Shown here: positions 10,048 through 18,859 of the stretch, in pieces
How the letters are laid out: each line of letters begins with the position of its first letter
Position numbering within the stretch: position 1 is the first letter of the stretch
Assembly (NCBI GenBank): GCA_944384985.1
Contig: CALWVM010000001.1
Location: 62,001 to 126,000 of the forward strand
DNA from: an uncultured Clostridia bacterium
GTDB taxonomy: Bacteria; Bacillota; Clostridia; Oscillospirales; Acutalibacteraceae
Length of the DNA: 64,000 bases
Reading direction: 5' to 3'
The notes under the pieces: generated by a model
Database searches by the model: none
Told to the model about the DNA's origin: nothing
What the model saw: only the letters and a program-made list of their open reading frames with translations
Position numbers and translations under genes: made by a program

Positions 10048-11154
10048 TTAGCTCGCCGCGTCGATATAGGCTTTCACTTCCTGCGTATCTCTGCCGAGCG
10101 CGGTGGGAACCTCAATCTCGCCGGAGATGATTTTCTGCTCAATCTCGTCGATCTGTGCGCGCTGTTCCTCGGTCAGGATCGCTTCATAGTATTCGTTTTC
10201 GGCAAGGCCGACGGATTCATCCGCCAAACCGAATGAGCCGGTCGTACCCCATTGGAGCGTGCCTTCCATGCTCGCGGTCACGGCCCGCAGCAGGGACTGG
10301 TCCACGCGCTTTAAGATGGAGGTGATGATGCATTGTGCTTTCGCGTCGTCCACGCCCTTGAAGGACATGGCCTGATCAGAGTCACCGCCGAGCGCATACA
10401 CGCCCTGTTCTGCCGCCGCTTCGATGGAACCGAGGCCCGCCTGGCCTGCGCAGCCGTAGACGACGTCGGCGTTCTGGTTCTTGATCTGCGAAAGGGTGAT
10501 CTCCTTTGCCTTGACCGCATCGTCAAAGTTGCCGATGTAGGCGGTCGCAAAGCGCATTTCGGGCTTAATATACTGTGCGCCCGCAATGAGTCCCACCAGG
10601 AAGTCGTTGATGGTCACGTTGTCCATGCCGCCGACAAAGCCGAACACGTTGGTCTTGGAGACAAGCGCGGACGCGGCGCCGGCAAGGAACGAAGCCTCGT
10701 TCTGTTTGTAGGTGATGGAATACACGTTCGAATAATCGCCGCTTGTATAATCGACCTCGGCATCATACACGATGTATTTCTTGTCGGGGTAGTCGGGCGC
10801 GACTTCGATGACGCGGTCGACCATCTGCCAGGTGCCGCTGATGATGATGTCGGTATCCGCATCCTCGGAGAACTCGATGAGCGCGGGCGTCCATTTGGTC
10901 GCGTCGTAGGACATTTCAACCGTCTGCGTCTCGACCTGGTCGCCGTACTTTTCCTTGATCAGATCCATGCCGTTTTTGGCGGAATCGAAGAAGGATTTGT
11001 CGCCGAGCGTGCCGTTGATAAGCAGTACGATCTTGACCGGATCGCCGTTTGTGCCCGCGTTTGACGGGTCGGTGTTCGCATCGTCCGTCCCGCAGCCGGC
11101 AAAGACCAACAGGATCAGACACGCCGCCATCAAGATTGCCAATACTTTTTTCAT
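10048..11154 (-). CDS. BMP-family nucleoside-binding lipoprotein of an ABC importer
   Basis: This is the extracellular substrate-binding component of a PnrA/BmpA-type importer. The 368 residues begin with a lipoprotein signal (MKKVLAILMAACLILLVFAG) and a lipobox Cys21. The family features include INGTLGDKSFFDSAKNGMD, GFVGGMDN and a GDSDQ block near the hinge. The start overlaps the upstream permease stop by ATGA, so translation is coupled. It is followed 30 bp later by the degenerate hydrolase. Known BMP proteins bind purine nucleosides, and the hydrolases in this operon agree with that. A sugar ligand related to allose is the alternative. Confidence 0.92.
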   Translation of the reverse strand: MKKVLAILMAACLILLVFAGCGTDDANTDPSNAGTNGDPVKIVLLINGTLGDKSFFDSAKNGMDLIKEKYGDQVETQTVEMSYDATKWTPALIEFSEDADTDIIISGTWQMVDRVIEVAPDYPDKKYIVYDAEVDYTSGDYSNVYSITYKQNEASFLAGAASALVSKTNVFGFVGGMDNVTINDFLVGLIAGAQYIKPEMRFATAYIGNFDDAVKAKEITLSQIKNQNADVVYGCAGQAGLGSIEAAAEQGVYALGGDSDQAMSFKGVDDAKAQCIITSILKRVDQSLLRAVTASMEGTLQWGTTGSFGLADESVGLAENEYYEAILTEEQRAQIDEIEQKIISGEIEVPTALGRDTQEVKAYIDAAS

Positions 11155-12101
11155 GGTGAACCTCTCTTTCTTCTTTTGTGCTTGCGCACGCGTTTTTTTG
11201 TATTTTTCCGAAGCGCCGCATACAGAACGAGTCCGAGTATGGTGGCGACATAAGGAACCATTTGAACGAACTGAGGCGGCAGGCCTACCCCTTGCAGGGA
11301 AACGGACAACGCTTCTGCGCAGCCAAAGACCAGCGACGCGAAAAACGTTCCGATGGCGCTGCCGTTGCCGAGCGCCTGCGCGGCGAGTGCAATGTAGCCG
11401 CGCCCCGCCGTCATGTTTTTGGAAAAGTAGGTGAGCATGCCCATCGAAAGGAACATGCCGCCGAACGAGGCGAGCGCCCCGCTTAAAAGCAGCGCTCCAT
11501 AGCGCACGCGCCGCACATGGATGCCGACGCTTTCCGCCGCGTGGGCGTTTTCACCGACCGAGCGGATGCGCAGGCCCGGTTTGCTTTTTTCAAGGAAGAA
11601 CCACACCACGACGACTGCAACGAGCGACAGATACGTCAGCAGGTTGTGCCCCGAAAGGATGTCGCCGAGCACGGGGATATCGCGGATGAGCGGGATCTCT
11701 ATGGTCGGGAACACCAAGCTCGAAAGCGAGGTAGACACGCTTTTGTCGCCGCAGATGGAATACAAAATAAAGACTGTGCCGCCCGTGGCGACAAGGTTCA
11801 TCGCAACGCCGGTCAGGATGATATCCGCCTTCATCTGCAAGGAAAAATACGCCATAATCAGCGCGATGAACAGCCCTGTAACCAGGCCGCAGAGCATGCC
11901 CACGAAGAGGCTGCCGCTGTAAGCGCTGCCGAGCACGCCCGTGAGCGCCGAGAAGAGCATGATGCCTTCCAGACCGATGTTGGTGACGCCCGCACGGTCT
12001 GCAACGAGGCTGCCGAGCGCCGCGAACAAAACGGGTGTCGTCAGACGCAGCGCCGAATAGACGAAATCGACGGAAAAGATGGACCGCAGGACCTCAGGCA
12101 T
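11151..12101 (-). CDS. Nucleoside-type ABC transporter permease (second subunit)
   Basis: An inner-membrane permease of the BPD_transp_2 (branched-chain amino acid/ribose/nucleoside) family. The start is set at ATG 12101 (MPEVLRSIFSVDFVYSAL), which follows an AAGGGGG site and overlaps the upstream permease stop by eight bases. An upstream in-frame extension would lie wholly inside that gene. The 316 residues contain eight to nine helices and the family block ADRAGVTNIGLEGIMLFSA near residue 35. Another conserved block GENAHAAESVGIHVRRVRYG is near 215. It pairs with the other permease as in NupPQ-type importers. Confidence 0.92.
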   Translation of the reverse strand: MPEVLRSIFSVDFVYSALRLTTPVLFAALGSLVADRAGVTNIGLEGIMLFSALTGVLGSAYSGSLFVGMLCGLVTGLFIALIMAYFSLQMKADIILTGVAMNLVATGGTVFILYSICGDKSVSTSLSSLVFPTIEIPLIRDIPVLGDILSGHNLLTYLSLVAVVVVWFFLEKSKPGLRIRSVGENAHAAESVGIHVRRVRYGALLLSGALASFGGMFLSMGMLTYFSKNMTAGRGYIALAAQALGNGSAIGTFFASLVFGCAEALSVSLQGVGLPPQFVQMVPYVATILGLVLYAALRKNTKKRVRKHKRRKRGSP

Positions 12102-13236
12102 TCGCTTCGCCCCCTTCCGGTGCAGCTTCGGGCGCCGCAGCCGCCAGCGACTCCCGCTTTTCGGCAACCGAAACGATGTATTTGTGTTTGATGTGCTGCA
12201 AGAACAGCTTGGAGGCGACGAGCAGGATGATCGTGCCCTGCACGATGGAGAGCACCTCTGTCGCCACGTCGCTGCGCCGCGACATGATATCCGCACCGAC
12301 GCGCAGATAGCCGAGGAACAGCGCCCCCAAAGGCACGAGCAGCGGGTTGTTGCCCGCGAGCGTCGCCACGATCACGCCGTCAAAGCCGTAGCCGGGCAGC
12401 GCCACCCACTGAAAGCGCGTGTAGCTGCCGAGCACTTCGCTCGCGCCGCCCATCCCTGCAAGAAAGCCGCCCGCGAGCTGTGCCGAAAGGATCGTGCCGC
12501 CAACGCCGATGCCGGAATATCTGGCAAACTTTTCGTTCTGCCCGACCATGCGGATGGCGTAGCCCTGTTTGCTTTTGTAAAGATACAGATAGACGACTGC
12601 GCACAGCACGAACGCGAGGATGGTGCCCACATGGAAATGCGTGCGGGGGATGAGCGTCGGAAGCTGCGCCGATTCGGGCAGCCGCTCGGTCGCGGGGAAG
12701 CCCGCGGCAGGGTCTATCAGGAAATAGTTGAGGATATAAACGCCGAGATACAGCACAATGTAGTTGAGCATCAGCGATGAGACGATCTCCGTCGCGCCGA
12801 GCTTGATTTTTAATATGCCGGGGACGGCGCACACCACCGCGCCCGCAACGCCGCCCAGCAGCAGCGCGAGGATCGGGTGTACGACAATGGGCAGCGACAG
12901 CTTCACCGCCACGGCGCTCGCCACAAGCCCACCGATATACAGCGCGCCTTCGCCCGCCATATTGAACTGGTTGCAGCTGAACATCACGCTGACGGCAAGG
13001 CCCGAATACACGAGCGGCGCCGCCGTTTCAAACACGGTCGCAATGTTCTTGCCGGATTCCAGCGGGCCGATAAGAAAGGCGACGAACGCATCCCACGGCT
13101 CTTCGCTGACGACCAGGATCAAAATGAGGCAGCCCGCAAGCGCGATGCCCACCGCCACAAGCGTGCGGATGAGCGTAAAGCGCGTTTCGATCTGCCGGTT
13201 GGTCGGCAGCGGGCGGTCTTTAGTCCGATGCTTCAT
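12094..13236 (-). CDS. Nucleoside-type ABC transporter permease (first subunit)
   Basis: The first of the paired permeases of the BMP importer. ATG 13236 is chosen because GGAGG ends eight bases upstream; a GTG three codons earlier overlaps that site. The 380-residue product has a cytoplasmic N-terminus, a first helix LVAVGIALAGCLILILV and a periplasmic loop. It continues with about eight more helices, including FNMAGEGALYIGGL and MRMVGQNEKFARYSGIGV-like family blocks. The gene overlaps the ATPase end by 17 nt and the second permease by 8 nt, as in tightly coupled importer operons. Confidence 0.92.
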   Translation of the reverse strand: MKHRTKDRPLPTNRQIETRFTLIRTLVAVGIALAGCLILILVVSEEPWDAFVAFLIGPLESGKNIATVFETAAPLVYSGLAVSVMFSCNQFNMAGEGALYIGGLVASAVAVKLSLPIVVHPILALLLGGVAGAVVCAVPGILKIKLGATEIVSSLMLNYIVLYLGVYILNYFLIDPAAGFPATERLPESAQLPTLIPRTHFHVGTILAFVLCAVVYLYLYKSKQGYAIRMVGQNEKFARYSGIGVGGTILSAQLAGGFLAGMGGASEVLGSYTRFQWVALPGYGFDGVIVATLAGNNPLLVPLGALFLGYLRVGADIMSRRSDVATEVLSIVQGTIILLVASKLFLQHIKHKYIVSVAEKRESLAAAAPEAAPEGGEANA

Positions 13237-14773
13237 GGACGGCACCTCCGATCTCTTGGGCGGTCATTTGCCGCAGCCCCAGCATGTATTCGCCCAATGT
13301 GTCTTCTTCCACCTGCGCCGCGTCCGCAAAATAGGCGCTTACGCCGCCCGAGCTTAGCACCAGCAGGCTGTCGGACACCTCCAAAACCTCGTTGAGATCC
13401 GCGGAAATGAGCAGCACCGCCGCGCCGTTCGTGCGCAGGTCCACAAGCTTGTTGCGGATAAACTCCGTTGCGCCGACGTCAATGCCGCGCGTAGGCTGGT
13501 TGGCGAGGATCATGGGTGTATTCCCGCTGAATTCACGCGCTACGACGACCTTTTGGATGTTGCCGCCCGAAAGCATGCGCACCGGCTCTTTTTTCTCCGA
13601 GCACTTGATGCGGTATTCGCGGATGAGCTCGTCCGTGCGGCGGTCGAGCAGCTTCCCCCGTAAAAGCCCGAAACGGGAATACTTTTTCTGATAAATGGTC
13701 GTAGAAAACAGGTTTTCTTCGATGTTCGCATCCGCGGCGCAGCCGTAGGACATGCGGTCCTCGGAGATATGCGAGAGCCCAAGCGCGCGGATCTTACGAA
13801 CGGAGAGACCGCGTAGCTCTTTGCCTTTCAAGCGGATGCTGCCGGTCTTATAGGGCAGAAGCCCCGCAATGCTCATAGCAAGTTCGCTCTGCCCGTTGCC
13901 CTCGACGCCCGCAACGCCCAAAATTTCGCCCTCGCGGATGTCGAACGAGATCGTCGGCGCGTCCGGCCGGTCCGAAAGTGGGAGATCGCGCACCTGCAAA
14001 ACGGTCTTGCCGGGGTGTGCCGGCGGTTTTTCGATTTCAAGCATCACGTCGCGCCCAACCATCATGCGGGAGATCTCCTGCTCGGTCACGTCCGCGACCC
14101 GGGCGGTGCCGACGGTCCGCCCGCCGCGCAGCACGGTGATGTGTTCGCAGATCTGCTTGATCTCGCGCAGTTTGTGTGAGATGAAAATCAGCGTGTGCCC
14201 CTGCGCTTTGAGCAGGTTCATCTGCACGAACAGTTCTTCCGTCTCCTGTGGGGTCAAAACGGCGGTCGGCTCATCCAAGATGAGCAGCTTCGCACCGCGG
14301 TACAGCGCTTTTAAGATCTCGACCTTCTGCTTGTCGCCGACGGGGAGGTTTTCCACCCGTTCGCGCGGGTCGATGGAAAAGCGGTATTTTTCAATGATCT
14401 CGGACGCGCGGCGGAACGCCTCGCGCTTGTTAAAATAGCCGAACCGCCCCGGCTCCATCCCCAGCACGATATTTTCGGCGACGGTCAGCGACGGCACGAG
14501 CATGAAGTGCTGGTGCACCATGCCGATGCCCATTTTGATGGCGGAGATCGAGTTTTCGGGGTGGATCTCCCTGCCTTCAAAAAAGATCTTGCCTTCTTCG
14601 GGCTGTTCCTCGCCGAACAGGACTTTCATCAGCGTGCTCTTGCCTGCGCCGTTTTCACCGGACAGCGCGTGGATCTCACCTTTTTCCACCGAAAGGGAAA
14701 CGTCGCGGTTTGCGACAAAGCCATTCGGATACACTTTTGTGATGTGCTCCATGGAAAGAATGTAGTCCGACAA
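13220..14773 (-). CDS. ABC importer ATPase with two nucleotide-binding domains
   Basis: This 517-residue fused ATPase powers the BMP importer. Domain 1 has Walker A GENGAGKST, signature VGDKQKVEI and Walker B LLILDEPTAVLT. Domain 2 starts around residue 255 with a Walker-A-like GVEGNGQSE. It also has the signature LSGGNIQKVVVARE and an ILANQPTRGIDVG Walker B region in which the usual catalytic acid is replaced by Gln, normal for this MglA/NupO type. I place the start at TTG 14773, seven bases after AAGGGGG and four bases after the rpiB stop, reading MSDYILSMEHITK. An internal ATG at 14752 is the alternative. Confidence 0.93.
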   Translation of the reverse strand: MSDYILSMEHITKVYPNGFVANRDVSLSVEKGEIHALSGENGAGKSTLMKVLFGEEQPEEGKIFFEGREIHPENSISAIKMGIGMVHQHFMLVPSLTVAENIVLGMEPGRFGYFNKREAFRRASEIIEKYRFSIDPRERVENLPVGDKQKVEILKALYRGAKLLILDEPTAVLTPQETEELFVQMNLLKAQGHTLIFISHKLREIKQICEHITVLRGGRTVGTARVADVTEQEISRMMVGRDVMLEIEKPPAHPGKTVLQVRDLPLSDRPDAPTISFDIREGEILGVAGVEGNGQSELAMSIAGLLPYKTGSIRLKGKELRGLSVRKIRALGLSHISEDRMSYGCAADANIEENLFSTTIYQKKYSRFGLLRGKLLDRRTDELIREYRIKCSEKKEPVRMLSGGNIQKVVVAREFSGNTPMILANQPTRGIDVGATEFIRNKLVDLRTNGAAVLLISADLNEVLEVSDSLLVLSSGGVSAYFADAAQVEEDTLGEYMLGLRQMTAQEIGGAVHEASD

Positions 14774-14777
14774 ACGC

Positions 14778-15245
14778 TTAACCCCCTTCCCGGGCGGGCA
14801 GTTCCCCGCTGCGTTCGATCTCACGGATCTGCTCAAGCCGCCGCGCATGCCTGCCGCCCTCGTAGGGCGTGTCCAAAAACCAATCGACGATCTGAACCGC
14901 GAGCCCTGCGCCGACCACACGGCTGCCGAGGGCGAGCATATTCGTATCGTTGTGCGCGCGGGAGAGCGCCGCCGAATACCCGTCGCTGCACACGACGCAG
15001 CGCACGCCTTTTACCTTGTTGGCGGCGATGGACATCCCAACGCCCGTTCCGCAGCACAGGATCCCACAGGTATATTCGCCGGCCGCCACCGCTTTCGCAG
15101 CGGGCAGGGCAAACTGCGGATAATCACAGCGTTCTTCCGAATCCGTGCCGAAATCCCGATACGAGATGCCGCGTTCGTCCAGATGTGCCATGATTGCCTG
15201 TTTCAAGGGCAGGCCGACATGGTCGCTTGCCAGCGCTACGGTCAT
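14778..15245 (-). CDS. rpiB: Ribose-5-phosphate / allose-6-phosphate isomerase
   Basis: RpiB interconverts ribose-5-phosphate and ribulose-5-phosphate. Its E. coli homologue also isomerises allose-6-phosphate to allulose-6-phosphate. The 155 residues match the family, with SDHVG at 7-11, the catalytic Cys65 in CCGTGVGMSIAANK (64-77), a SRAHND block and LALGSRVVG. It overlaps alsK by ATGA and lies four bases before the ATPase. Placement beside an AlsK and an AlsE homologue is the arrangement of the E. coli allose locus, so either sugar phosphate is a reasonable substrate. Confidence 0.94.
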   Translation of the reverse strand: MTVALASDHVGLPLKQAIMAHLDERGISYRDFGTDSEERCDYPQFALPAAKAVAAGEYTCGILCCGTGVGMSIAANKVKGVRCVVCSDGYSAALSRAHNDTNMLALGSRVVGAGLAVQIVDWFLDTPYEGGRHARRLEQIREIERSGELPAREGG

Positions 15246-16168
15246 ATGCCCTCGCCTCCTTCCAGTCGCGCGTGCGCACAGATCGCCGCGCCGATCACCC
15301 CACCGGCGTCCGCCGTGCGGGAAAAGAAAATCTGTAACCCGGAGTCCGGGTACGGTTTGCGGATCCGGCAGTGCAGCCGTTTGAGCAGCCGGTCCTGCGG
15401 GAACCCCTTGGACAGCAGCACCCCGCCGCCCAGGATCACATAATGCGGGTCGAACAGGTTGACCTCGGTGGCGATAACCACAGCGATGTTGTCAATAAAC
15501 TCCTGCACCGGCGCGTCGTCCACATGCTCGGTGAGCACCCGGCTGACCGATTCCCCCGGATATTTTTCCCGGCAGAGCTTCGCAATATAGCGCCCCGAAG
15601 CGTAGTTTTCAAAGCAGCCTTCATTGCCGCAGCCGCATTTTTCACTGCGGCCCATCACGGGCACATGGCCGAGTTCGCACGCGACGCCGTTTTTGCCGGA
15701 AAGAAGCCTGCCGTCGATCTCGACGACGTTGCCGATCCCCGTGCCGAAGTAACAGCCGATGCCGATGCCTTTTTTCGGAAGCTGGGGCGAAAGGCGGTCG
15801 TAGCGGTAGATCATGTTGACGTCGCGGTCCAAAAACGCGGGAAGGCCAAGCGCCTTTTCCAGCATGTCGGCCAGCGCCACGCCCGCAAACTGCGGGATAT
15901 TCGGAGTCGAGAGCACCCGTCGCTTTTCACGGTCCACGCACGAGGGCATCCCCACGGCGCACGCCGCGATATTTTCGCGCGTAAGCTCGTGGCGGCGCAT
16001 ATAATCCGCCAGAAACGCACACAACTTTTCGGGCGGGTCGCCGCCCTCAAACACCTTTTTCTGAGAAAGTTTTTCAAAGTGCTGCGGCACGCCGTCCGTG
16101 CCGACCGCGCCGACACGGATATAGGTCCCACCAACGTCCACGCCGATATATGCCTTTTGCTGCGTCAT
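15242..16168 (-). CDS. alsK: ROK-family sugar kinase, D-allose kinase-like
   Basis: A ROK hexokinase-type enzyme that would phosphorylate an aldose at O6 or O5. The start is ATG 16168 after GGAGGTCGGACC. The 308 residues show the phosphate loop DVGGT at 11-15, the catalytic RDVN block and GTGIGNVVEIDG. The ROK zinc motif GHVPVMGRSEKCGCGNEGC and the C-terminal NLFDPHYVILGGGV are also present. From memory, the closest characterised pattern is E. coli AlsK (shared DKRR/EKRR-STPN, RDVN and NLFDP-ILGGGV blocks). No PfkB ribokinase occurs in this operon, so this kinase may serve both allose and ribose. It overlaps alsE and rpiB by ATGA on each side. Confidence 0.85.
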   Translation of the reverse strand: MTQQKAYIGVDVGGTYIRVGAVGTDGVPQHFEKLSQKKVFEGGDPPEKLCAFLADYMRRHELTRENIAACAVGMPSCVDREKRRVLSTPNIPQFAGVALADMLEKALGLPAFLDRDVNMIYRYDRLSPQLPKKGIGIGCYFGTGIGNVVEIDGRLLSGKNGVACELGHVPVMGRSEKCGCGNEGCFENYASGRYIAKLCREKYPGESVSRVLTEHVDDAPVQEFIDNIAVVIATEVNLFDPHYVILGGGVLLSKGFPQDRLLKRLHCRIRKPYPDSGLQIFFSRTADAGGVIGAAICAHARLEGGEGI

Positions 16169-16851
16169 GGTCCGACCTCCTCGAGTGCGGCGGCAACCTG
16201 CGTCTGCATAAGACGGCACGCCGCGTGAATATCGGGGTCCAGCCCGAACAGCCCGCTGCTGCCTAAAACGAAGCTTTCCACCCCGGCATCATACAGCGCA
16301 CGGTAGGTTTTGCGGTTCACGCCGCCGTCCGCCTGGATGATAAACCGGCTGCCCCGTTCGCGCTTCCACGCGCACAGCGCACGGATTTTATCGAGCATTT
16401 CGGGTAAAAAAGGCTGTCCCGCGAAGCCCGCGTCTACGGTCATGACCGTCACCATTTCGAGCCGGTCGAGATAGCTTTCGACCGCCGAAAGCGACGTCGC
16501 GGGGCTGATGACCACGCCCGCCCGGCATCCGAGCGCGTGAATGCGCTCTACAAGACGGAACGCCTGGCGTTCGATCGTCTCCGCGTGCAGGGAAATGCAG
16601 TCTGCGCCCGCCGCGGCGACCGCGTCCAGGAAATCCTCCGGACGCTCGACCATCAAATGTGCTTCAATAGGCAGTTTCGTCGCGGGCCGGACTGTCTCGA
16701 TCGACCAGGGGGAAAGATACAGGCTTTTGCAGAAATGGCCGTCCATGATGTCCGCATGCAGCGCCCCGCAGGACGCTTCCAACGCTTTGAGCGTCGGCAC
16801 AAGGTGCAGCCAGTCCGCACACATCAGCGAAGCGGAAAGACAGGGTCTCAC
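16165..16851 (-). CDS. alsE: D-allulose-6-phosphate 3-epimerase-like (ribulose-phosphate 3-epimerase family)
   Basis: A TIM-barrel epimerase of the RPE family. It reads strongly like E. coli AlsE rather than Rpe: SASLMCADWL, LHADIMDGHF, LEAHLMV-like EAHLMVERPEDFLDA, ETIERQAFRLV, VMTVDAGFAGQPFLPEMLDK and VLGSSGLF. AlsE converts allulose-6-phosphate to fructose-6-phosphate; Rpe would convert ribulose- to xylulose-5-phosphate. The family metal ligands (His and Asp in HADIMDGH, His in HLMV, Asp in the QADGG block) are present. I favour GTG 16851, about six bases after AGGTGG; tandem GTG codons at 16863 and 16860 are alternatives. It is the first enzyme gene after the long leader from the LacI operator region. 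Confidence 0.82.
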   Translation of the reverse strand: MRPCLSASLMCADWLHLVPTLKALEASCGALHADIMDGHFCKSLYLSPWSIETVRPATKLPIEAHLMVERPEDFLDAVAAAGADCISLHAETIERQAFRLVERIHALGCRAGVVISPATSLSAVESYLDRLEMVTVMTVDAGFAGQPFLPEMLDKIRALCAWKRERGSRFIIQADGGVNRKTYRALYDAGVESFVLGSSGLFGLDPDIHAACRLMQTQVAAALEEVGP

Positions 16852-16867
16852 GAAAAACACCACCTTT

Positions 16868-17460
16868 TAAATTTTAGATATTAGACGTTAGACGCGGGAT
16901 TGGTAAGTTTGTAGCAAATCCTTGTCTGCGTGCAGGCGACGGGAAACAAGCGTTTCACAGAAAAAAGGGAGAACGGCCCCGGGACGGGAGAGCGCCACGC
17001 ATTGGGGAAAGCGCGGCCAACGGGGAACGTCCTGCCGCCGCGTGCGCGTTTACGGCTTGGGGTCGACAGGCCGTGCGGCATTTTTGCTTGTTTCCCTTCG
17101 TCCGAACGCAAAACAGATTTCAGAATACAGATGTTAGATATCAGAGGCGATATGGGTAAGCTTTTTACAAAACCGCGGTTGCGCGAAAACTTGATGCTTT
17201 CTGTCGTAGGGGCGGTCTCTGCGCCCGCCCGAGCAGAGCGCGGAAAGAAAACAACCTACGTCTGTTATGAAAACCTTGATTTCGTTTTTCACCGAAATAA
17301 ACTGCAATATTTTACTTTCTTACGGGCGGGCACGGAGATCCGCCCCTACAGGTTTGTACAGATTTTTCGTTGCTTGTCGCAGCCGAAAAGGTGTACGATC
17401 TTTTGGCTTTCATAAAATCTGCCTGCACCGCTTCTGACTTCTGGCTTCTGACTTCTGAAC
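16868..17460. repeat. Modular intergenic repeat in the als operon leader (copy 3)
   Basis: TTAGATATTAGACGTTAGACGC-type array and end sequence lie at 16868-16905, directly before the alsE ribosome binding site. Paired module-D-like ends (GTAGGGGCGGTC at about 17205, CCGCCCCTAC at about 17341) and a CTTCTGACTTCTG array (17428-17460) close the element. About 300 bases at 16910-17200 between them are not recognised. The region would be transcribed as a leader of over 600 nt if the promoter beside the 17486 operator is used. Confidence 0.65.
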
Positions 17461-17485
17461 CCTGTATGCCGTCCGCCTCTTGAGT

Positions 17486-17514
17486 GAGTAAACGTTTACT
17501 CAAAAAATAATATA
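17486..17514 (-). promoter_or_regulatory. LacI-family operator with candidate als operon promoter
   Basis: A perfect 16-bp palindrome GAGTAAACGTTTACTC (17486-17501) lies seven bases downstream of a minus-strand TATATT (complement at 17509-17514). That is the position of a repressor blocking initiation. The -35 is weak (AACAGC-like). The same palindrome flanks the adjacent lacI gene on both sides. Confidence 0.7.
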
Positions 17515-17783
17515 ACCCCGCGCCATGCGCTGCTGTTTCTGTTTGCGCCCCTCCCGCGTGCTGTTCGTTCGGGCGTATCTGTCGGGAAAGCGGAGCAAGG
17601 GGGTCGTCCTCGCTGTTTTCCGCACGCCGTGCGCGTTTCCTTTTCGCTTCTGCGCTGTGCGCGCCTGTTTCACTTCTGCGCTGCGCCGCGGGAAAGCGCG
17701 TTTCTCGTCTGCAAGTTGTAAAGCGCTTTTTCCTTTTTCCGCGCGATTTTTGCCTTTCGCCGCGGAAACTCTGTCATATACGC

Positions 17784-17799
17784 GAGTAAACGTTTACTC
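17784..17799. promoter_or_regulatory. Second LacI-family operator
   Basis: Perfect GAGTAAACGTTTACTC, 21 bases after the lacI stop codon and 298 bp centre-to-centre from the first operator. The 280 bp between them contain no credible gene. Two identical sites at this distance could support DNA looping. Confidence 0.7.
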
Positions 17800-17819
17800 T
17801 CCCGGCAAAAAGAGACGCC

Positions 17820-18842
17820 TTACGCCTCCTCAGTATGCCCGCCCGTGGACTCGCGCACCATGAGGTGCACGGGCAGCGTAATGTGCCGCTGTTCGGGCTG
17901 CTTGCCGTCGATAATCTGCAAAAGCGTGTCCGCTGCGAGCCGCCCGATCTCCTCGGTCGATTGGTGCACAGAGGTCAGCGGCACCGCGCCGTAGCGCGCG
18001 ATGGCGGTATCGTCATAGCCCACAAGCTTTGCCTGCCCGGGGATGGAGACCCCCTGCTGCCGCAGCGCGCCGGCCGCACCCACAGCGAGCGCGTCCGCCG
18101 TACAGAACAGGCCGTCAAATCCGCCCGCCTGCCAGACTTCGCGTGTCCTTTGATACCCCTGCTCCACACTGACGGCGGGGACGATCTCCACGCGCACGTC
18201 GCCGTCACGCAGTCCTGCTTCGTGCGCCGCCTGCCGGAATCCCGCCTCGCGGGCGTTGTGGGTGGAAATATCGTCGCGGTATTTGAATACGCAAAGTCGC
18301 CTGCATCCTTTTTGCAGCAGCTCGCGGGCGGCAAGCGCGCCGCCAAGGTAGTTATCGGACTCGATCAGGCTGTAATTGCCCGTTTCCTGCTCCATCTTCG
18401 GCTCGCGGTCGATAAACACTGCGGGCAGGTGCGAAAGCCGGTCAAACGCGTGCGGTGTTCCGGAGATATACATCACGCCGCTGACCTGCTGAGAGAGCAG
18501 CATGTCCAGATGCCGCCGCTCGATGTCGGCTTTTTCGTCGGTGTTGCAGATGATGGTGGAATAGCTGCGCGCAAACAGCCGCTCCTGCAAATGCAGGGTA
18601 ATGCGCGCGAAATATTCGTTGGTAATATCGGGAACGACGACGCCGACGGTCGCGATGCGTTTGGTGCGCAGGCCCCGCGCGGCAAGGTTGGGCGTGTAGT
18701 TGTATTCTTTGAGCGCCTTTTTGACGCGCGCCTCGGTCTCTTTGGAAAAGCGGCCGTTGTTGTTGATGACGCGCGAGACCGTCGCCACGGAGACGCCGGT
18801 GATCTTTGAAATTTCACGGATCGACACCGAATCGGGCTTCAT
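17820..18842 (-). CDS. LacI-family transcriptional repressor
   Basis: 340 residues: an N-terminal LacI helix-turn-helix (SIREISKITGVSVATVSRVI at about 7-26, hinge helix NLAARGLRT near 52-60) and a periplasmic-binding-protein-like effector domain (VGVVVPDITNEYFARI, FIDREP, LVGYDDTAIARYG). It starts at ATG 18842 behind GGGAGGGG. It heads the als/BMP operon on the same strand and is surrounded by three GAGTAAACGWTTACTC palindromes, one in its own promoter, so autoregulation and control of the operon are inferred. The effector is presumably the sugar or sugar phosphate produced by the pathway (ribose or allose type). Confidence 0.93.
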   Translation of the reverse strand: MKPDSVSIREISKITGVSVATVSRVINNNGRFSKETEARVKKALKEYNYTPNLAARGLRTKRIATVGVVVPDITNEYFARITLHLQERLFARSYSTIICNTDEKADIERRHLDMLLSQQVSGVMYISGTPHAFDRLSHLPAVFIDREPKMEQETGNYSLIESDNYLGGALAARELLQKGCRRLCVFKYRDDISTHNAREAGFRQAAHEAGLRDGDVRVEIVPAVSVEQGYQRTREVWQAGGFDGLFCTADALAVGAAGALRQQGVSIPGQAKLVGYDDTAIARYGAVPLTSVHQSTEEIGRLAADTLLQIIDGKQPEQRHITLPVHLMVRESTGGHTEEA

Positions 18843-18859
18843 CCGTACCCCTCCCTGTT

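Noticed and set aside
16910-17200. Riboswitch in the als operon leader
   Set aside because: The stretch is GC-rich and may fold, but I could match it to no purine, PRPP or other known riboswitch core.
17525-17863. 112-codon ORF between the two LacI operators
   Set aside because: Cys/Arg/Phe-rich composition, no ribosome binding site, and it runs into the opposite-strand lacI end.
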